From: Segetibacter sp. | GTDB taxonomy: Bacteria > Bacteroidota > Bacteroidia > Chitinophagales > Chitinophagaceae | Assembly (NCBI GenBank): GCA_028288485.1 | Contig: JAQBNO010000032.1 | Coordinates: forward strand, 51,296-115,295 | Direction of reading: 5' to 3' | DNA length: 64,000 bases | Part shown: in pieces, positions 1 to 8,412 of the stretch | Position numbering within the stretch: position 1 is the stretch's first letter | Layout of the letters: the number at the start of each line of letters is the position of its first letter | Translations under genes and position numbers: made by a program | The notes under the pieces: model-generated | Told to the model about the DNA's origin: nothing | What the model saw: the letters and a program-made list of their open reading frames with translations, nothing else | Database searches by the model: none

Positions 1-87
1 CGGTTGCAAGTGTGTTTTGGTTGTTTACCTGTAACCGGCAACGTTAACCTGTAACTGCTTTGTGGACAGTCTTCGGTGCTACTATTA

Positions 88-114
88 AACATCGTTGTGT
101 CACTCACTTGTACT
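88..114 (+). repeat. Dispersed element, subtype A
   Basis: Complete copy of the subtype A element (core GTGTCAC at 97-103, then TCACTTGTACT). It lies upstream of the thiamine-binding protein gene and points toward it. See the findings for the family. Confidence 0.8.
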
Positions 115-146
115 TTTATTATTCCGGTCAGCAACAAACCACGGTA

Positions 147-200
147 AAACTGGTAACGGGAAACTGGTAACCGGAAACTGGTAACCGAAAACGGGTAACT
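147..200. repeat. 14-bp tandem repeat
   Basis: Three full 14-bp units of AAACTGGTAACCGG type (147-160, 161-174, 175-188) plus a partial fourth unit run up to ten bases before the first gene. Related GTAACCGG/GTTACC words occur at 30-56 and again at 33007-33055. No function can be assigned; it could affect expression of the downstream gene because it occupies the promoter region. Confidence 0.8.
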
Positions 201-209
201 TTAAAAGCC

Positions 210-509
210 ATGCACAATTTTATAGTTAACGCCTCGATACAGATTTTGCCGGTGGTGCAGGACAGGCATCCGTACGAGTGGGTAGATGAAGCAATTTTGG
301 TTATTCAGCAGTCGGGGATCAAATATGAGATCGGTCCTTTTGCAACAGTTGTAGAAGGAACGTATGACGAGGTGATTAAGGTAGTGCATAGTATAAATGC
401 GCATTTAAATAGTGCAGCCTGCAATGAATGGATCATGAACCTGCAGATTCAACTGAGGAGCAACGGCGACATTACAGGAAATGAAAAGACGGCTAAGTTC
501 GCCGTGTAA
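210..509 (+). CDS. Thiamine-binding protein, MTH1187/YkoF-like
   Basis: A 99-residue protein that fits the small Thiamine_BP (MTH1187, formerly DUF77) family, which forms ferredoxin-like dimers or tetramers and binds thiamine or its pyrimidine. Visible family features are an N-terminal beta strand (NASIQILPV), the HPYEWVDEAI helix, the IGPFATVVEGTYDEV segment, and a long helix ending near residue 75. It is cytoplasmic with no signal peptide. The DAHP synthase gene follows after 30 nt on the same strand, so the two are probably cotranscribed, although thiamine binding has no obvious link to the shikimate pathway. The family assignment is good; the ligand is inferred from the family only. Confidence 0.75.
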   Translation: MHNFIVNASIQILPVVQDRHPYEWVDEAILVIQQSGIKYEIGPFATVVEGTYDEVIKVVHSINAHLNSAACNEWIMNLQIQLRSNGDITGNEKTAKFAV

Positions 510-539
510 TTGAAATATTTTACTTCAATATATTAAAAA

Positions 540-1625
540 ATGGAACAAACATTAAATGCTTTGTCATCAGTTGACGAAGTGCTTTCTAAACGTCCGCTGA
601 TAATTTCCGGACCATGCAGTGCGGAAACTGAAGAGCAGGTAATAGAAACTGCAACCCGTCTTAAAAAAACTGGTAAAGTAGATGTGCTTCGTGCAGGTAT
701 CTGGAAACCAAGAACCCGTCCCGGAAGTTTTGAAGGCGTAGGTACTAAAGGTCTTAACTGGCTAAACCAGGCAAAGAAAATTACAGGACTTCCTGTTGCT
801 ATTGAAGTGGCAACCGGCAAGCAGGTAGAAGATGCTTTGCATTTTGATGTGGATATTCTTTGGATTGGTGCAAGAACTACGGTTAATCCTTTCAGCGTTC
901 AGGATGTTGCAGATGCACTTCGCGGAGCTAAAGTTCCTGTATTGATTAAAAACCCGATAAACCCTGACCTTGAACTGTGGATTGGTGCAGTTGAACGGGT
1001 TGCAAAAGCAGGTATCACAAACATCGGTTTAATTCACCGTGGATTTTCTTCTTACGGCAATACTGAATACCGCAACGCTCCCATGTGGCACCTTGCTATA
1101 GAGATGAAGCGTCGTAATCCGGGTATGATGATCATTAACGATCCCAGCCATATTTCTGGTAACCGTACTTTATTGCAAAGCGTTTCTCAAAAAGCAATTG
1201 ACCTCGATTTCGACGGTTTAATGCTTGAGAGCCACATCGACCCCGATAAAGCCTGGAGCGATGCCAAACAACAGGTAACACCTGAAAGATTAGCAGAGAT
1301 ACTGGATGGTATAAAATGGCGGCATGAAACTACAGACCACAAAGAATTTGTAGTAGCTCTTGAAAAATTGCGGGAGCAGATTAACCACATCGACGACGAA
1401 TTGATGCAATTGTTGGGTCAGCGTATGAAGATTGCTGATAAGATTGGCGAATACAAAAGAGACAACGACATCACCATTCTTCAAACAAACCGTTGGAATG
1501 CGATACTTGAAAGAGCTTTCCAAAAAGGTGATGCATTAGGATTAAGCAAAGAATTTATCACAAAATATTACGATGCTGTTCACCTGGAAAGTATCAACCA
1601 CCAGAACAGGATCATGAATAGTTAA
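540..1625 (+). CDS. Bifunctional DAHP synthase / chorismate mutase
   Basis: First enzyme of aromatic amino acid synthesis fused to the branch-point enzyme. Residues about 15-260 are a type I (KDSA-like) 3-deoxy-7-phosphoheptulonate synthase, condensing phosphoenolpyruvate with erythrose 4-phosphate. Visible motifs are SGPCSAE, WKPRTRPGSFEG, WIGARTTVNPF, IHRGFS and INDPSHISGNR. Residues about 268-355 are an AroQ-class (type II) chorismate mutase (LREQINHIDDELMQLLGQRM, then KIGEYK). This fusion order is common in Bacteroidota and lets the mutase domain act as a regulatory module for the synthase. It opens a run of four chorismate-pathway genes, separated from aroB by a strong inverted repeat that may terminate or attenuate transcription. 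The 361-residue length is normal for the fusion. Confidence 0.93.
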   Translation: MEQTLNALSSVDEVLSKRPLIISGPCSAETEEQVIETATRLKKTGKVDVLRAGIWKPRTRPGSFEGVGTKGLNWLNQAKKITGLPVAIEVATGKQVEDALHFDVDILWIGARTTVNPFSVQDVADALRGAKVPVLIKNPINPDLELWIGAVERVAKAGITNIGLIHRGFSSYGNTEYRNAPMWHLAIEMKRRNPGMMIINDPSHISGNRTLLQSVSQKAIDLDFDGLMLESHIDPDKAWSDAKQQVTPERLAEILDGIKWRHETTDHKEFVVALEKLREQINHIDDELMQLLGQRMKIADKIGEYKRDNDITILQTNRWNAILERAFQKGDALGLSKEFITKYYDAVHLESINHQNRIMNS

Positions 1626-1648
1626 GAGACCCCTCTATCCCGATTTAA

Positions 1649-1761
1649 GCAGTCGCCAGCCTCCGGCTGGTGACTATTATTGTAAGGCTTCCAGCCTTTT
1701 CTTTTTAGGATCAGCCGGGGGCTGATTGATATTAGTCACCAGCCCGGAGGCTGGCGACTGC
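1649..1761. repeat. Large palindromic intergenic element
   Basis: Left arm 1649-1674 (GCAGTCGCCAGCCTCC followed by GGCTGGTGAC) is matched by the right arm 1735-1761 in inverted orientation with a single inserted base. Two smaller hairpins sit between them: AGGCT/AGCCT at 1685-1697 and TCAGCC/GGCTGA at 1711-1725. The whole segment can form a large cruciform or RNA structure between the DAHP synthase and aroB genes. A half copy of the same motif lies at 36357-36378, so this is a dispersed family rather than a gene-specific terminator. Confidence 0.85.
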
Positions 1762-1790
1762 ACAGTCAAAGACTGCTCAGACCAAAGCTT

Positions 1791-2810
1791 ATGATTAAAA
1801 AGTCGTTTTCCTTCTCTTCCGCTACTGTCAATTATCTCTTTAATGCCGATTTCTCTTACCTTGAAACTTTAGTTTCTAAAGACTCGGCTGTGATTGTTAC
1901 TGATGAAAACGTTTTCAGAAAACACCAGAAAAAGTTTAAGGGATGGAAGACAATTTCTATTCCATCCGGCGAGCAGTATAAAGTTCAGTCGACAGTAGAT
2001 ACTATTATTCAACAACTAATTGACCTTGGTGCCGACCGAAAAACTACACTGATAGGTGTTGGTGGAGGTGTAATAACCGACATTACCGGTTATGTTGCGG
2101 GAGTATTTATGCGTGGTATAAAATGTGGCTTTGTTCCAACTTCCATTTTGGCCATGGTGGATGCTGCAATAGGTGGTAAAAACGGAATTGACGTTGGACT
2201 GTATAAAAACATGGTTGGCCTAATAAGGCAACCGGAATTCCTGTTGTACGACTTTTCACTGCTTAAATCGTTACCGAAAGAAGAATGGGTAAATGGTTTT
2301 GCAGAAGTTATAAAACATGCCTGCATTAAAGATGCGCCAATGTTTAAGTTACTCGAAGAAAATAAACTAAGTTATTTTCAAAAAGATTTTACAGTATTGG
2401 CAAAGCTTATTCAACGAAATGCTTTACTAAAAACAAAAGTAGTTGTTGAAGATGAATTTGAGAACGCCGACAGAAAACTGCTGAACTTTGGTCATACTAT
2501 CGGCCATGCTGTTGAAAATCTATATACCATCCCTCACGGTCACGCAGTAAGCATTGGCATGGGAGCAGCGTGCAAATTCTCGGAACAAATTACTGGCTTT
2601 AAAGAATCTGCTCGGGTTATAAATGTTTTAAAACAGTACGGTCTTCCACCTCAATTAGACTTTGATAAAGATGAAACTTTCCGGATTTTAAAGAGCGATA
2701 AAAAGAAGAGCAACCAGGGGATTAACTATGTACTTCTGAATAAAGTTGGTAAGGCAACTGTCGTCCCTTTGCCATTCGAACAAATTCAATCATTAATTAA
2801 TAAACTATAG
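1791..2810 (+). CDS. aroB: 3-dehydroquinate synthase
   Basis: Converts DAHP to 3-dehydroquinate, using NAD and a divalent metal. The 339-residue protein has the family signature: GGGVITDITGYVAGVF for dinucleotide binding, the TSILAMVDAAIGGKNGID loop, and the metal ligands Glu in GFAEVIKHA, His in FGHTIGHA and His in PHGHAVSIG. The ATG at 1791 gives the usual N-terminal length. It is followed after 24 nt by aroA on the same strand, a spacing typical of cotranscription. The gene supplies the second step of the pathway whose first step is encoded immediately upstream. Confidence 0.95.
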   Translation: MIKKSFSFSSATVNYLFNADFSYLETLVSKDSAVIVTDENVFRKHQKKFKGWKTISIPSGEQYKVQSTVDTIIQQLIDLGADRKTTLIGVGGGVITDITGYVAGVFMRGIKCGFVPTSILAMVDAAIGGKNGIDVGLYKNMVGLIRQPEFLLYDFSLLKSLPKEEWVNGFAEVIKHACIKDAPMFKLLEENKLSYFQKDFTVLAKLIQRNALLKTKVVVEDEFENADRKLLNFGHTIGHAVENLYTIPHGHAVSIGMGAACKFSEQITGFKESARVINVLKQYGLPPQLDFDKDETFRILKSDKKKSNQGINYVLLNKVGKATVVPLPFEQIQSLINKL

Positions 2811-2811
2811 A

Positions 2812-2834
2812 GTCCCTTCAGGGGATTTAGGGGC
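2812..2834. repeat. Short GC-rich intergenic repeat
   Basis: CCCTTCAGGGG followed by TTTAGGGG fills the short aroB-aroA gap and can form a small hairpin (CCC/GGG). A near copy, CCCCTTTAAGGGTTAGGGG, lies at 16624-16642. It appears to be another small dispersed motif. Confidence 0.45.
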
Positions 2835-4100
2835 ATGAAAGTAACAATTCGACCTTCAACAATTAAAGGCACCATAGTAGCACCAGCTGGCAAAAGCAGC
2901 ATGCAACGGGCTTGCGCCGCCGCTTTACTTTGCGAAGGCGCCAGTGAAATAATTAATCCCGGAAAAAGCAACGACGATCTTGCAGCCCTGGATGTGATTC
3001 AAAAGCTTGGGGCAAGAGTTGTAAATAACGAAGACGGCTCATTAACTATTTACAGCCAGGGTGTAGATCCAGTTGATCAGGAAATAAATTGCGGCGAAAG
3101 CGGCTTGGGTATCAGGATGTTTACCCCCATTGTTGCTTTAAGCAATAAGCCCATTACTATCAATGGAACAGGAAGCCTGCTCACCCGTCCCATGCATTTC
3201 TTCGACGAAATCTTCCCGCAGCTGGGTATCAAAATACAATCTCAGCAAGGCAAATTGCCTATCCGAATCCAGGGACCTTTAAAGCCTGCAAATATAGAAG
3301 TTGACGGCTCGTTGAGTTCGCAATTTCTAACCGGCTTGTTAATGGCTTACGGGGCTTCGGTTACTGAACCTGTTACTATTAAAGTTAACAATCTTAAAAG
3401 CAAGCCTTATATAGATCTTACGTTAAAAGTGATGGAGAGTTTTGGAAGGAAGGTCACCCACAACAATTACGAAGAATTTTACCTGCAACCACAGGATAAA
3501 AATTATGAACCGCAGATTTATACAGTTGAAGGAGATTGGAGTGGAGGCGCGTTTTTGTTGGTGGCGGGTGCAATTGCAGGTAACATTACAGTAAAGGGAT
3601 TGGATGTGCAGTCGACCCAGGCTGATAAGGCGATTTTGCAGGCTTTATCCGATTGTGGTTGTGCTTTGTCTATCCAGGACGATCTCATTGAAATAGGTCC
3701 TGCATCTTTAAAAGCTTTTCATTTCGATGCCACTGATTGTCCCGACCTGTTTCCGCCTTTGGTTGCCCTGGCGAGCTGTTGTAACGGAACGACAACCATG
3801 CAAGGCGTGTCGCGCCTGGCACACAAAGAAAGTAACCGGGCCCTTACGTTACAGCAGGAATTTGCAAAAATGGGAGTGGAGATCGTTTTGAAAGACGATG
3901 TAATGCTTATAAAAGGTGGCGGCGAGATAAACGGCGCTACCGTTCATTCCCGTCACGATCATCGCATTGCGATGGCCTGTGCTGTTGCTGCTTTAAAAGC
4001 TGGTGGAGAAGTGATGATTGAAGAAGCTGAAGCCATTAATAAATCTTATCCTGATTTTTACATGCATTTGCAAAAGTTGGGAGCGAGCGTTTTGTTCTAG
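2835..4100 (+). CDS. aroA: 3-phosphoshikimate 1-carboxyvinyltransferase (EPSP synthase), divergent class
   Basis: Transfers the enolpyruvyl group of PEP to shikimate 3-phosphate. The 421-residue protein shows both inside-out alpha/beta domains. Recognisable sites are PAGKSSMQRA (residues 17-26, the Lys-Ser substrate site), SLSSQFLTGLLMA, the CPDLFPPLVALA catalytic Asp region, RLAHKESNRA, and HDHRIAMACA near the C terminus. The loop equivalent to E. coli GNAGTAMRP reads GESGLGIRM (residues 87-95): the glycine at the Gly96 position is kept, but Thr97 and Pro101 are replaced by Leu and Met. Substitution at these two positions lowers glyphosate sensitivity in other enzymes, so this form may be less sensitive; that is inference. 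It lies between aroB and aroC. Confidence 0.92.
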   Translation: MKVTIRPSTIKGTIVAPAGKSSMQRACAAALLCEGASEIINPGKSNDDLAALDVIQKLGARVVNNEDGSLTIYSQGVDPVDQEINCGESGLGIRMFTPIVALSNKPITINGTGSLLTRPMHFFDEIFPQLGIKIQSQQGKLPIRIQGPLKPANIEVDGSLSSQFLTGLLMAYGASVTEPVTIKVNNLKSKPYIDLTLKVMESFGRKVTHNNYEEFYLQPQDKNYEPQIYTVEGDWSGGAFLLVAGAIAGNITVKGLDVQSTQADKAILQALSDCGCALSIQDDLIEIGPASLKAFHFDATDCPDLFPPLVALASCCNGTTTMQGVSRLAHKESNRALTLQQEFAKMGVEIVLKDDVMLIKGGGEINGATVHSRHDHRIAMACAVAALKAGGEVMIEEAEAINKSYPDFYMHLQKLGASVLF

Positions 4101-4166
4101 ATCTCAGACTTGGGAAGCAAGTAGTTTTTATTTTTTGAGCCGGGCATTTAATCGCTGATTATGCGT

Positions 4167-4189
4167 CCGTTGCGTCGCACTCTTGTACT
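4167..4189 (+). repeat. Dispersed element, subtype B
   Basis: TTGCGTCGCACTCTTGTACT with core GCGTCGC at 4172-4178. It forms an inward-facing pair with the subtype A copy at 4422. Confidence 0.8.
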
Positions 4190-4421
4190 GAAGAAACATT
4201 GTATGAACCGGGATTTGTGAGATGTATGGGATTTGTGGGAATAACTAACTTTTTACTCAGTCTGCTTTTGATTTAATTGAGTATAGATTAAGTGTTGAGG
4301 TGGAAGATAAATGTTTGACCTGGTCATAAAGCGCCGCTCCTTCCCAAAAAGGAGAAGGAGTTGGAGCCTGCCCAACTGAATTCATACACGCGGGGATGAT
4401 GCTCGTTAAATAAAGTGAACC

Positions 4422-4445
4422 AGTACAAGTGAGTGACACAACCGG
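4422..4445 (-). repeat. Dispersed element, subtype A
   Basis: On the minus strand it reads TTGTGTCACTCACTTGTACT, identical over 20 bases to the copy at 88-114. The core is at 4433-4439. Partner of the subtype B copy at 4167. Confidence 0.8.
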
Positions 4446-4541
4446 AGCTGAATAAAGAGATCTGTTGACTAACAAAAAGAGCAATAAAATAATTATCCTT
4501 ATTGTAAGTTCTAATCTTTGAACAATTAAACTATTATCATT

Positions 4542-5531
4542 TTGAACAGTTTCGGTCGAATATTCCGGGTACATATTTTTGGTGAGTCACACGGTGAAAG
4601 TGTTGGAATAACTATAGACGGTTGCCCGGCAGGTTTACCATTATCAGTAGAAGATTTTCTGCCCGATATTGAACGACGTAAAGGTGGTGCGAAGGGCACT
4701 ACACCACGCAAAGAAGATGACCTGCCGATTTTTAAAAGTGGTTTGTTTAATAATAAAACTACCGGTGCACCTATTACAATTTTATTCGAAAACAACAATA
4801 CACGTAGTACTGATTACGCAAAACAAAGAGCATTTCCCAGGCCCGGACATGCTGATTTTGTTGCTAATCAAAAGTTTGGTGGTAACGAAGATTTTCGCGG
4901 CGGAGGACACTTCAGCGGGCGATTAACAGTTTGCCTTGTAGCTGCGGGAGTAATTGCAAAAAAATTACTTTCACAAATTAAAGTCGAAGCAACCATTAAA
5001 GAAATTGGCGGTGAACCGGATGTTGAAAAAGGACTGCAAAATGCAATTGATGCAAAAGATACGATTGGAGGCATTGTAGAATGCCGCGTGTCGGGCCTTC
5101 CTATCGGGCTGGGAGAACCATTTTTTGATTCTGTTGAATCAGTTATAGCACATGCTGTTTTTGCGATACCGGCAGTAAGAGGCATAGAATTCGGGACAGG
5201 CTTTGCCGCAGCAAAGATGTTTGGAAGTATTCATAACGATGCTATTGAAGATGCCGCCGGTAAAACAAGAACAAATCATGCAGGTGGTATTGTCGGGGGA
5301 ATTACCAATGGTAATGAATTTGTTTTTCGTATTGCAATAAAGCCGACATCATCCACACCCAAAGAACAACAAACACTGAATTGGGAAACAGGGGAAGTAG
5401 ACACTTTTTCTGTAAAGGGAAGGCACGATCTATGCATTGCACTTAGGGTTCCTGTAGTACTGGAAGCTGTAACAGCCTTTGTTTTAGCTGACCTGATGCT
5501 ATTGGAAAACAAGATAAAACGCATTGTATAA
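4542..5531 (+). CDS. aroC: Chorismate synthase
   Basis: Last step of the common aromatic pathway, eliminating phosphate from EPSP to give chorismate with reduced FMN. The 329-residue protein carries the signatures FGESHGESVG near the N terminus, RGGGHFSGRLT near residue 125, and GRHDLCIALRVPVVLEA near the C terminus. The family almost always begins with a residue followed by N-S-F-G, which here places initiation at the TTG codon at 4542; no in-frame ATG lies just upstream. A DUF952 gene follows after 15 nt. It is separated from aroA by 441 bases with two dispersed elements, so it may have its own promoter. Confidence 0.94.
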   Translation: MNSFGRIFRVHIFGESHGESVGITIDGCPAGLPLSVEDFLPDIERRKGGAKGTTPRKEDDLPIFKSGLFNNKTTGAPITILFENNNTRSTDYAKQRAFPRPGHADFVANQKFGGNEDFRGGGHFSGRLTVCLVAAGVIAKKLLSQIKVEATIKEIGGEPDVEKGLQNAIDAKDTIGGIVECRVSGLPIGLGEPFFDSVESVIAHAVFAIPAVRGIEFGTGFAAAKMFGSIHNDAIEDAAGKTRTNHAGGIVGGITNGNEFVFRIAIKPTSSTPKEQQTLNWETGEVDTFSVKGRHDLCIALRVPVVLEAVTAFVLADLMLLENKIKRIV

Positions 5532-5546
5532 TCAAAAATTAATTTT

Positions 5547-5891
5547 ATGGATGCCCCGGTTATTTATCATCTTACAACAGTGGAAGAGTGGGAAGACGCA
5601 CAAGACAAAGGAAGCTACGAGCCGCCGTCTTTCCAAAGGGAAGGATTTATTCATTGCTCCACTGAAGAGCAATTAGAAGGTGTATTACAAAGAAACTTTC
5701 AACAACATGAAAACCTGGTAAAGCTTGTTATAGATCCTGCCAGGCTTACACAGCGGTTACAATACGATAAAGACGAAGAACAACAGCAAGAGTTCCCGCA
5801 CATATATGGTCCGCTTAACATTGAAGCAGTTACGCAGATTGTATTTCTTGATCCTATTACCTCTGAGCATGAAAAGATTGGAAAACAATAA
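5547..5891 (+). CDS. DUF952 family protein
   Basis: A 114-residue protein of the DUF952 family: an IYHLTTVEEWEDA start, the GFIHCST motif near residue 32, and a C-terminal FPHIYGPLNIEAV segment followed by a beta strand. The biochemical role of the family is unknown; its fold has been compared with ADP-ribosyltransferase-like proteins, which is not evidence of activity here. It follows aroC by 15 nt and is closed by an intrinsic terminator, so it is probably the last gene of the aroC transcript. No signal peptide or membrane segment. Confidence 0.8.
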   Translation: MDAPVIYHLTTVEEWEDAQDKGSYEPPSFQREGFIHCSTEEQLEGVLQRNFQQHENLVKLVIDPARLTQRLQYDKDEEQQQEFPHIYGPLNIEAVTQIVFLDPITSEHEKIGKQ

Positions 5892-5893
5892 AT

Positions 5894-5922
5894 AAAAAAA
5901 GACCGTTTAACGGTCTTTTTTT
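5894..5922 (+). terminator. Intrinsic terminator after DUF952 gene
   Basis: Perfect stem AAAGACCGTT/AACGGTCTTT with almost no loop, flanked by A and T runs, starting two bases after the DUF952 stop codon. It should end the aroC-DUF952 transcript. Confidence 0.9.
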
Positions 5923-6224
5923 ATTTATATGACTCCTACTGTGGCTCTTGCCTGGTACGATGTTGTTGCATAAGGTACGTTTAAAAGAGACAACCCGCCT
6001 GTAAACTGGCAAGCAGTTATTACCACGCTTTTTATGTTTCTGTTTTCATTGCTATTTCCATTTCATTTGCTATTGGTAATAAAATAATAACTATTTGAAA
6101 CATTTAGAGTTATGATTAAAGTACGTGTGGAAAAAATTCGCCATGTTTCTTTATAATCGTTTGTTTTTCAATGGCATTAGTTTTATTGTAATGTAACAAC
6201 ATTAACCAGTAAAAAAATATATTT
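5923..6224. other. Intergenic region before DUF892 gene
   Basis: About 300 bases, AT-rich toward the 3' end. No gene, repeat element or clear promoter pair recognised; it presumably contains the promoter of the following gene. Confidence 0.4.
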
Positions 6225-6923
6225 ATGGCAAAGGCAACAGCGAAAAAAGCGGCTCCTAAAAAGGAAGCAGCAAAAAAAGCGGCTCCGAAGAAGGAAGCAG
6301 CTAAAAAAGCCGCCGCACCAGCTGCAGCAAAAAAAGCAGCACCCAAAAAAGCTGCCGCTAAAAAAGCAGCAAGTACTCCTGAAGAACAAAGAAGCTTACT
6401 GCAAAAGTTATTTGTTGACGGACTCAAAGACATTTACTGGGCTGAGAAGCATTTAACGAAAGCATTGCCCAAGCTAATGAAAGCCGCAACATCTGAGCAA
6501 CTAAAACAAGCCTTCCAACAACACACCGTTCAAACTGAAGAGCAAATACGTCGTGTTGAACAGGTATTCCAACTGCTCGGACAAAAAGCAGTGGCGAAGA
6601 AATGCGAAGCCATGGAAGGCTTAAGTAAAGAAGCTGACAGCATAGTTAGTGAAACACCGAAAGGTACAATGACACGCGACGCCGGCATCATTATGGCAGC
6701 GCAAAAAGTTGAGCATTACGAAATCGCCTCTTACGGCACTTTGGCACGCCTGGCATCAATACTAGGTTTGGAAGAAGCAAAAAACCTTTTAGGACAAACT
6801 TTACAGGAAGAAAAAGAAACTGATGGCTTACTAACACAAATTGCAGAAAGCAGTATTAATTTAGAAGCTAAAAACGAAGAAGGACCAGTGGAAGAGGAAG
6901 ATGAAAAAAGTGATCCTGCTTAA
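6225..6923 (+). CDS. Ferritin-like DUF892 protein with Lys/Ala-rich N-terminal tail
   Basis: Residues about 50-210 are a DUF892 (YciE/YciF type) four-helix ferritin-like domain: LLQKLFVDGLKDIYWAEKHL, the HTVQTEEQIRRVEQVFQLL helix, and KVEHYEIASYGTLARLA, with Glu/His residues placed for a di-metal site. YciE/F relatives are linked to stress responses. The first ~49 residues are almost only Lys, Ala and Pro in AAPKKEAAKK-type repeats, resembling eukaryotic H1 or bacterial HU-tail sequences, which suggests DNA association. The gene is monocistronic, with a terminator 20 bases after the stop. Topoisomerase I at 42.0 kb has a similar tail at its C terminus. Family certain; DNA binding inferred. 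Confidence 0.88.
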   Translation: MAKATAKKAAPKKEAAKKAAPKKEAAKKAAAPAAAKKAAPKKAAAKKAASTPEEQRSLLQKLFVDGLKDIYWAEKHLTKALPKLMKAATSEQLKQAFQQHTVQTEEQIRRVEQVFQLLGQKAVAKKCEAMEGLSKEADSIVSETPKGTMTRDAGIIMAAQKVEHYEIASYGTLARLASILGLEEAKNLLGQTLQEEKETDGLLTQIAESSINLEAKNEEGPVEEEDEKSDPA

Positions 6924-6942
6924 TTAGTAAACTTAATAAATG

Positions 6943-6976
6943 AAAAAAGTCAGATTAGCACAATCTGGCTTTTTTT
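6943..6976 (+). terminator. Intrinsic terminator after DUF892 gene
   Basis: Stem CAGATT/AATCTG extended by a T-G pair and an A-run/T-run (AAAAAAG/CTTTTTT), loop AGCAC. It follows the DUF892 stop by 20 bases. Confidence 0.85.
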
Positions 6977-7158
6977 GTTTACGGTAATTCTTCCATTTGC
7001 TTTTCGGGGTGCAAATAAAGGTTTGAATGAAATAACACGAAGAAAATCTTCTTTAATAAGTTTAAGCATATCATGTAAAATTTTTAAAACTATAGATATT
7101 ACCGAAAGTGTAATAATTTACAGCTTTAAATATTCTAACCTCAACTTCTTGAAGCCAT

Positions 7159-8088
7159 ATGATGAACAGACGTAATCTTCTTAAAACATTAAGTGCAACC
7201 ACAGCCCTTTCTTTTTTGCCTCGTTTAAGCAGCGCTGCATTATCTCCCGAGGCTAAGGGTTCGTTTGATTATTGTCTTAACATGGCAACTATTCGGGGTC
7301 ATAATCTTGGCTTTGTAAAGGAGTTGGAGGTAGCTTCCAAAGGTGGTTTTCGCTCAGTTGAAATTTGGATCGATAGCTTGCAAACTTACTTAACCAACGG
7401 CGGCTCACTGAAAGATGCAAAAAAGCGACTCGATGACTTAGGAGTGACTGTTCAGAATTGTATTGGTTTTGCGCAATGGATTGTTGAGGATGAAACGAAA
7501 CGCAAGCAGGGCCTCGAACAAATGAAGCGCGAAATGGATATGCTTGCACAAATAGGCTGTAAACGAACCGCCGCTCCGCCTGCAGGTGCTACCATCGATC
7601 CTGTTCTTAATTTAAAGCAGGTAGCCGAGCGCTACCGTGCTGCTCTTGAACTTGGCGACCAAACGGGTGTGGTGCCGCACCTCGAAATGTGGGGCTTTTC
7701 AAAAAATCTTAGCCGGGTAAGCGAAGTAATGTATGTTGCTTTAGAAAGTGGTCATCCCTCTGCAAAAGTTTTGCTCGATATATTTCATTTATACAAGGGT
7801 GGAAATAGTATAGACACGCTGCCTCTCATCAATACTTCGTCTCTTGAAATATTACATCTAAACGATTATGCAGCTAATTTACCGGCCGGTTCCATTACAG
7901 ATGCTGATCGTATATATCCCGGCGACGGAATAGGTCCTGTTAAAAAGGTGTTGCGAATTCTGAAAAACCAGGATAAACCACTTATAATTTCCCTCGAAGT
8001 CTTCAACAAAAATTACTACAAGCAGGATGCATTGACGGTAGCAAAGACAGGACTCGCAAAAATGAAAGCTGTTGCTGAAGGGATTTAA
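7159..8088 (+). CDS. Sugar phosphate isomerase/epimerase, Tat-exported TIM barrel
   Basis: A 309-residue protein of the AP-endonuclease-2-like xylose isomerase TIM-barrel superfamily. The N terminus MNRRNLLKTLSATTALS has a twin-arginine motif and hydrophobic stretch, followed by a likely cleavage near SSA, so export by the Tat system is probable. Candidate metal ligands are Glu in PHLEMWGF, Asp in LLDIFHLYKG, His in LHLNDY and Glu in SLEVFN, in the order expected for the family. Substrate unknown; Bacteroidota relatives often act on sugars in the periplasm. It stands alone, with an A/B element pair between it and the convergent NYN gene. Two adjacent ATG codons make 7159 or 7162 equally possible. 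Confidence 0.83.
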   Translation: MMNRRNLLKTLSATTALSFLPRLSSAALSPEAKGSFDYCLNMATIRGHNLGFVKELEVASKGGFRSVEIWIDSLQTYLTNGGSLKDAKKRLDDLGVTVQNCIGFAQWIVEDETKRKQGLEQMKREMDMLAQIGCKRTAAPPAGATIDPVLNLKQVAERYRAALELGDQTGVVPHLEMWGFSKNLSRVSEVMYVALESGHPSAKVLLDIFHLYKGGNSIDTLPLINTSSLEILHLNDYAANLPAGSITDADRIYPGDGIGPVKKVLRILKNQDKPLIISLEVFNKNYYKQDALTVAKTGLAKMKAVAEGI

Positions 8089-8164
8089 CAGAAATAATGA
8101 ATCGGTTGGTGTGCTTGTTGGAGGAAGCATTTTAGGGAACCCGGCTTTAGTCCTTTGTGCAACT

Positions 8165-8189
8165 CCTGTTGCGTCGCACAGCGTGTACT
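8165..8189 (+). repeat. Dispersed element, subtype B
   Basis: Core GCGTCGC at 8171-8177, followed by ACAGCGTGTACT, two bases longer than the standard tail. Inward-facing partner at 8353. Confidence 0.75.
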
Positions 8190-8352
8190 GTAAACCTTTG
8201 TGCAGCTTCGTTTCCGTACTTTGGAACCAGCACTGTAAAAAATGGGTCGGTGGAGAATTCAGTTTTTTTGTTTACTAAGCGAGTAACTCTTTGTTCGTAA
8301 ACGTTCAATAGAGAATTAATTGCTCCGGTAAATGCCCGTTAACCTGTTTCAG

Positions 8353-8372
8353 CGGGAGTGACACAACAATGC
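8353..8372 (-). repeat. Dispersed element, subtype A (short)
   Basis: Minus-strand core GTGTCAC at 8358-8364 with TTG before it and TCCCG after it; the GTACT tail is lost. Partner of the copy at 8165. Confidence 0.7.
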
Positions 8373-8412
8373 TGCATTTATGTTCGCTTGTCGGCCAATA
8401 AAAAAGGGTGCT

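Larger units (their letters stand above)
4101..4541. other. Intergenic region aroA-aroC
   Basis: 440 bases without a credible gene. It holds an inward-facing pair of dispersed elements (subtype B at 4167, subtype A at 4422) and a short GGGATTTGTGAGATG/GGGATTTGTGGG direct repeat at 4210-4240. The interior between the elements does not resemble the interior of other pairs. Confidence 0.6.
8089..8412. other. Convergent intergenic region with element pair
   Basis: 324 bases between two convergent genes, holding an inward-facing B/A element pair (8165 and 8353). Just upstream of the first element the sequence TCCTTTGTGCAAC also occurs upstream of the copy at 17464, so some copies share a longer flank. 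No gene seen. Confidence 0.6.

Noticed and set aside
6975..7175. 66-codon plus-strand frame
   Set aside because: It overlaps the start of the isomerase gene in another frame and begins inside a terminator T-run; composition is not protein-like.
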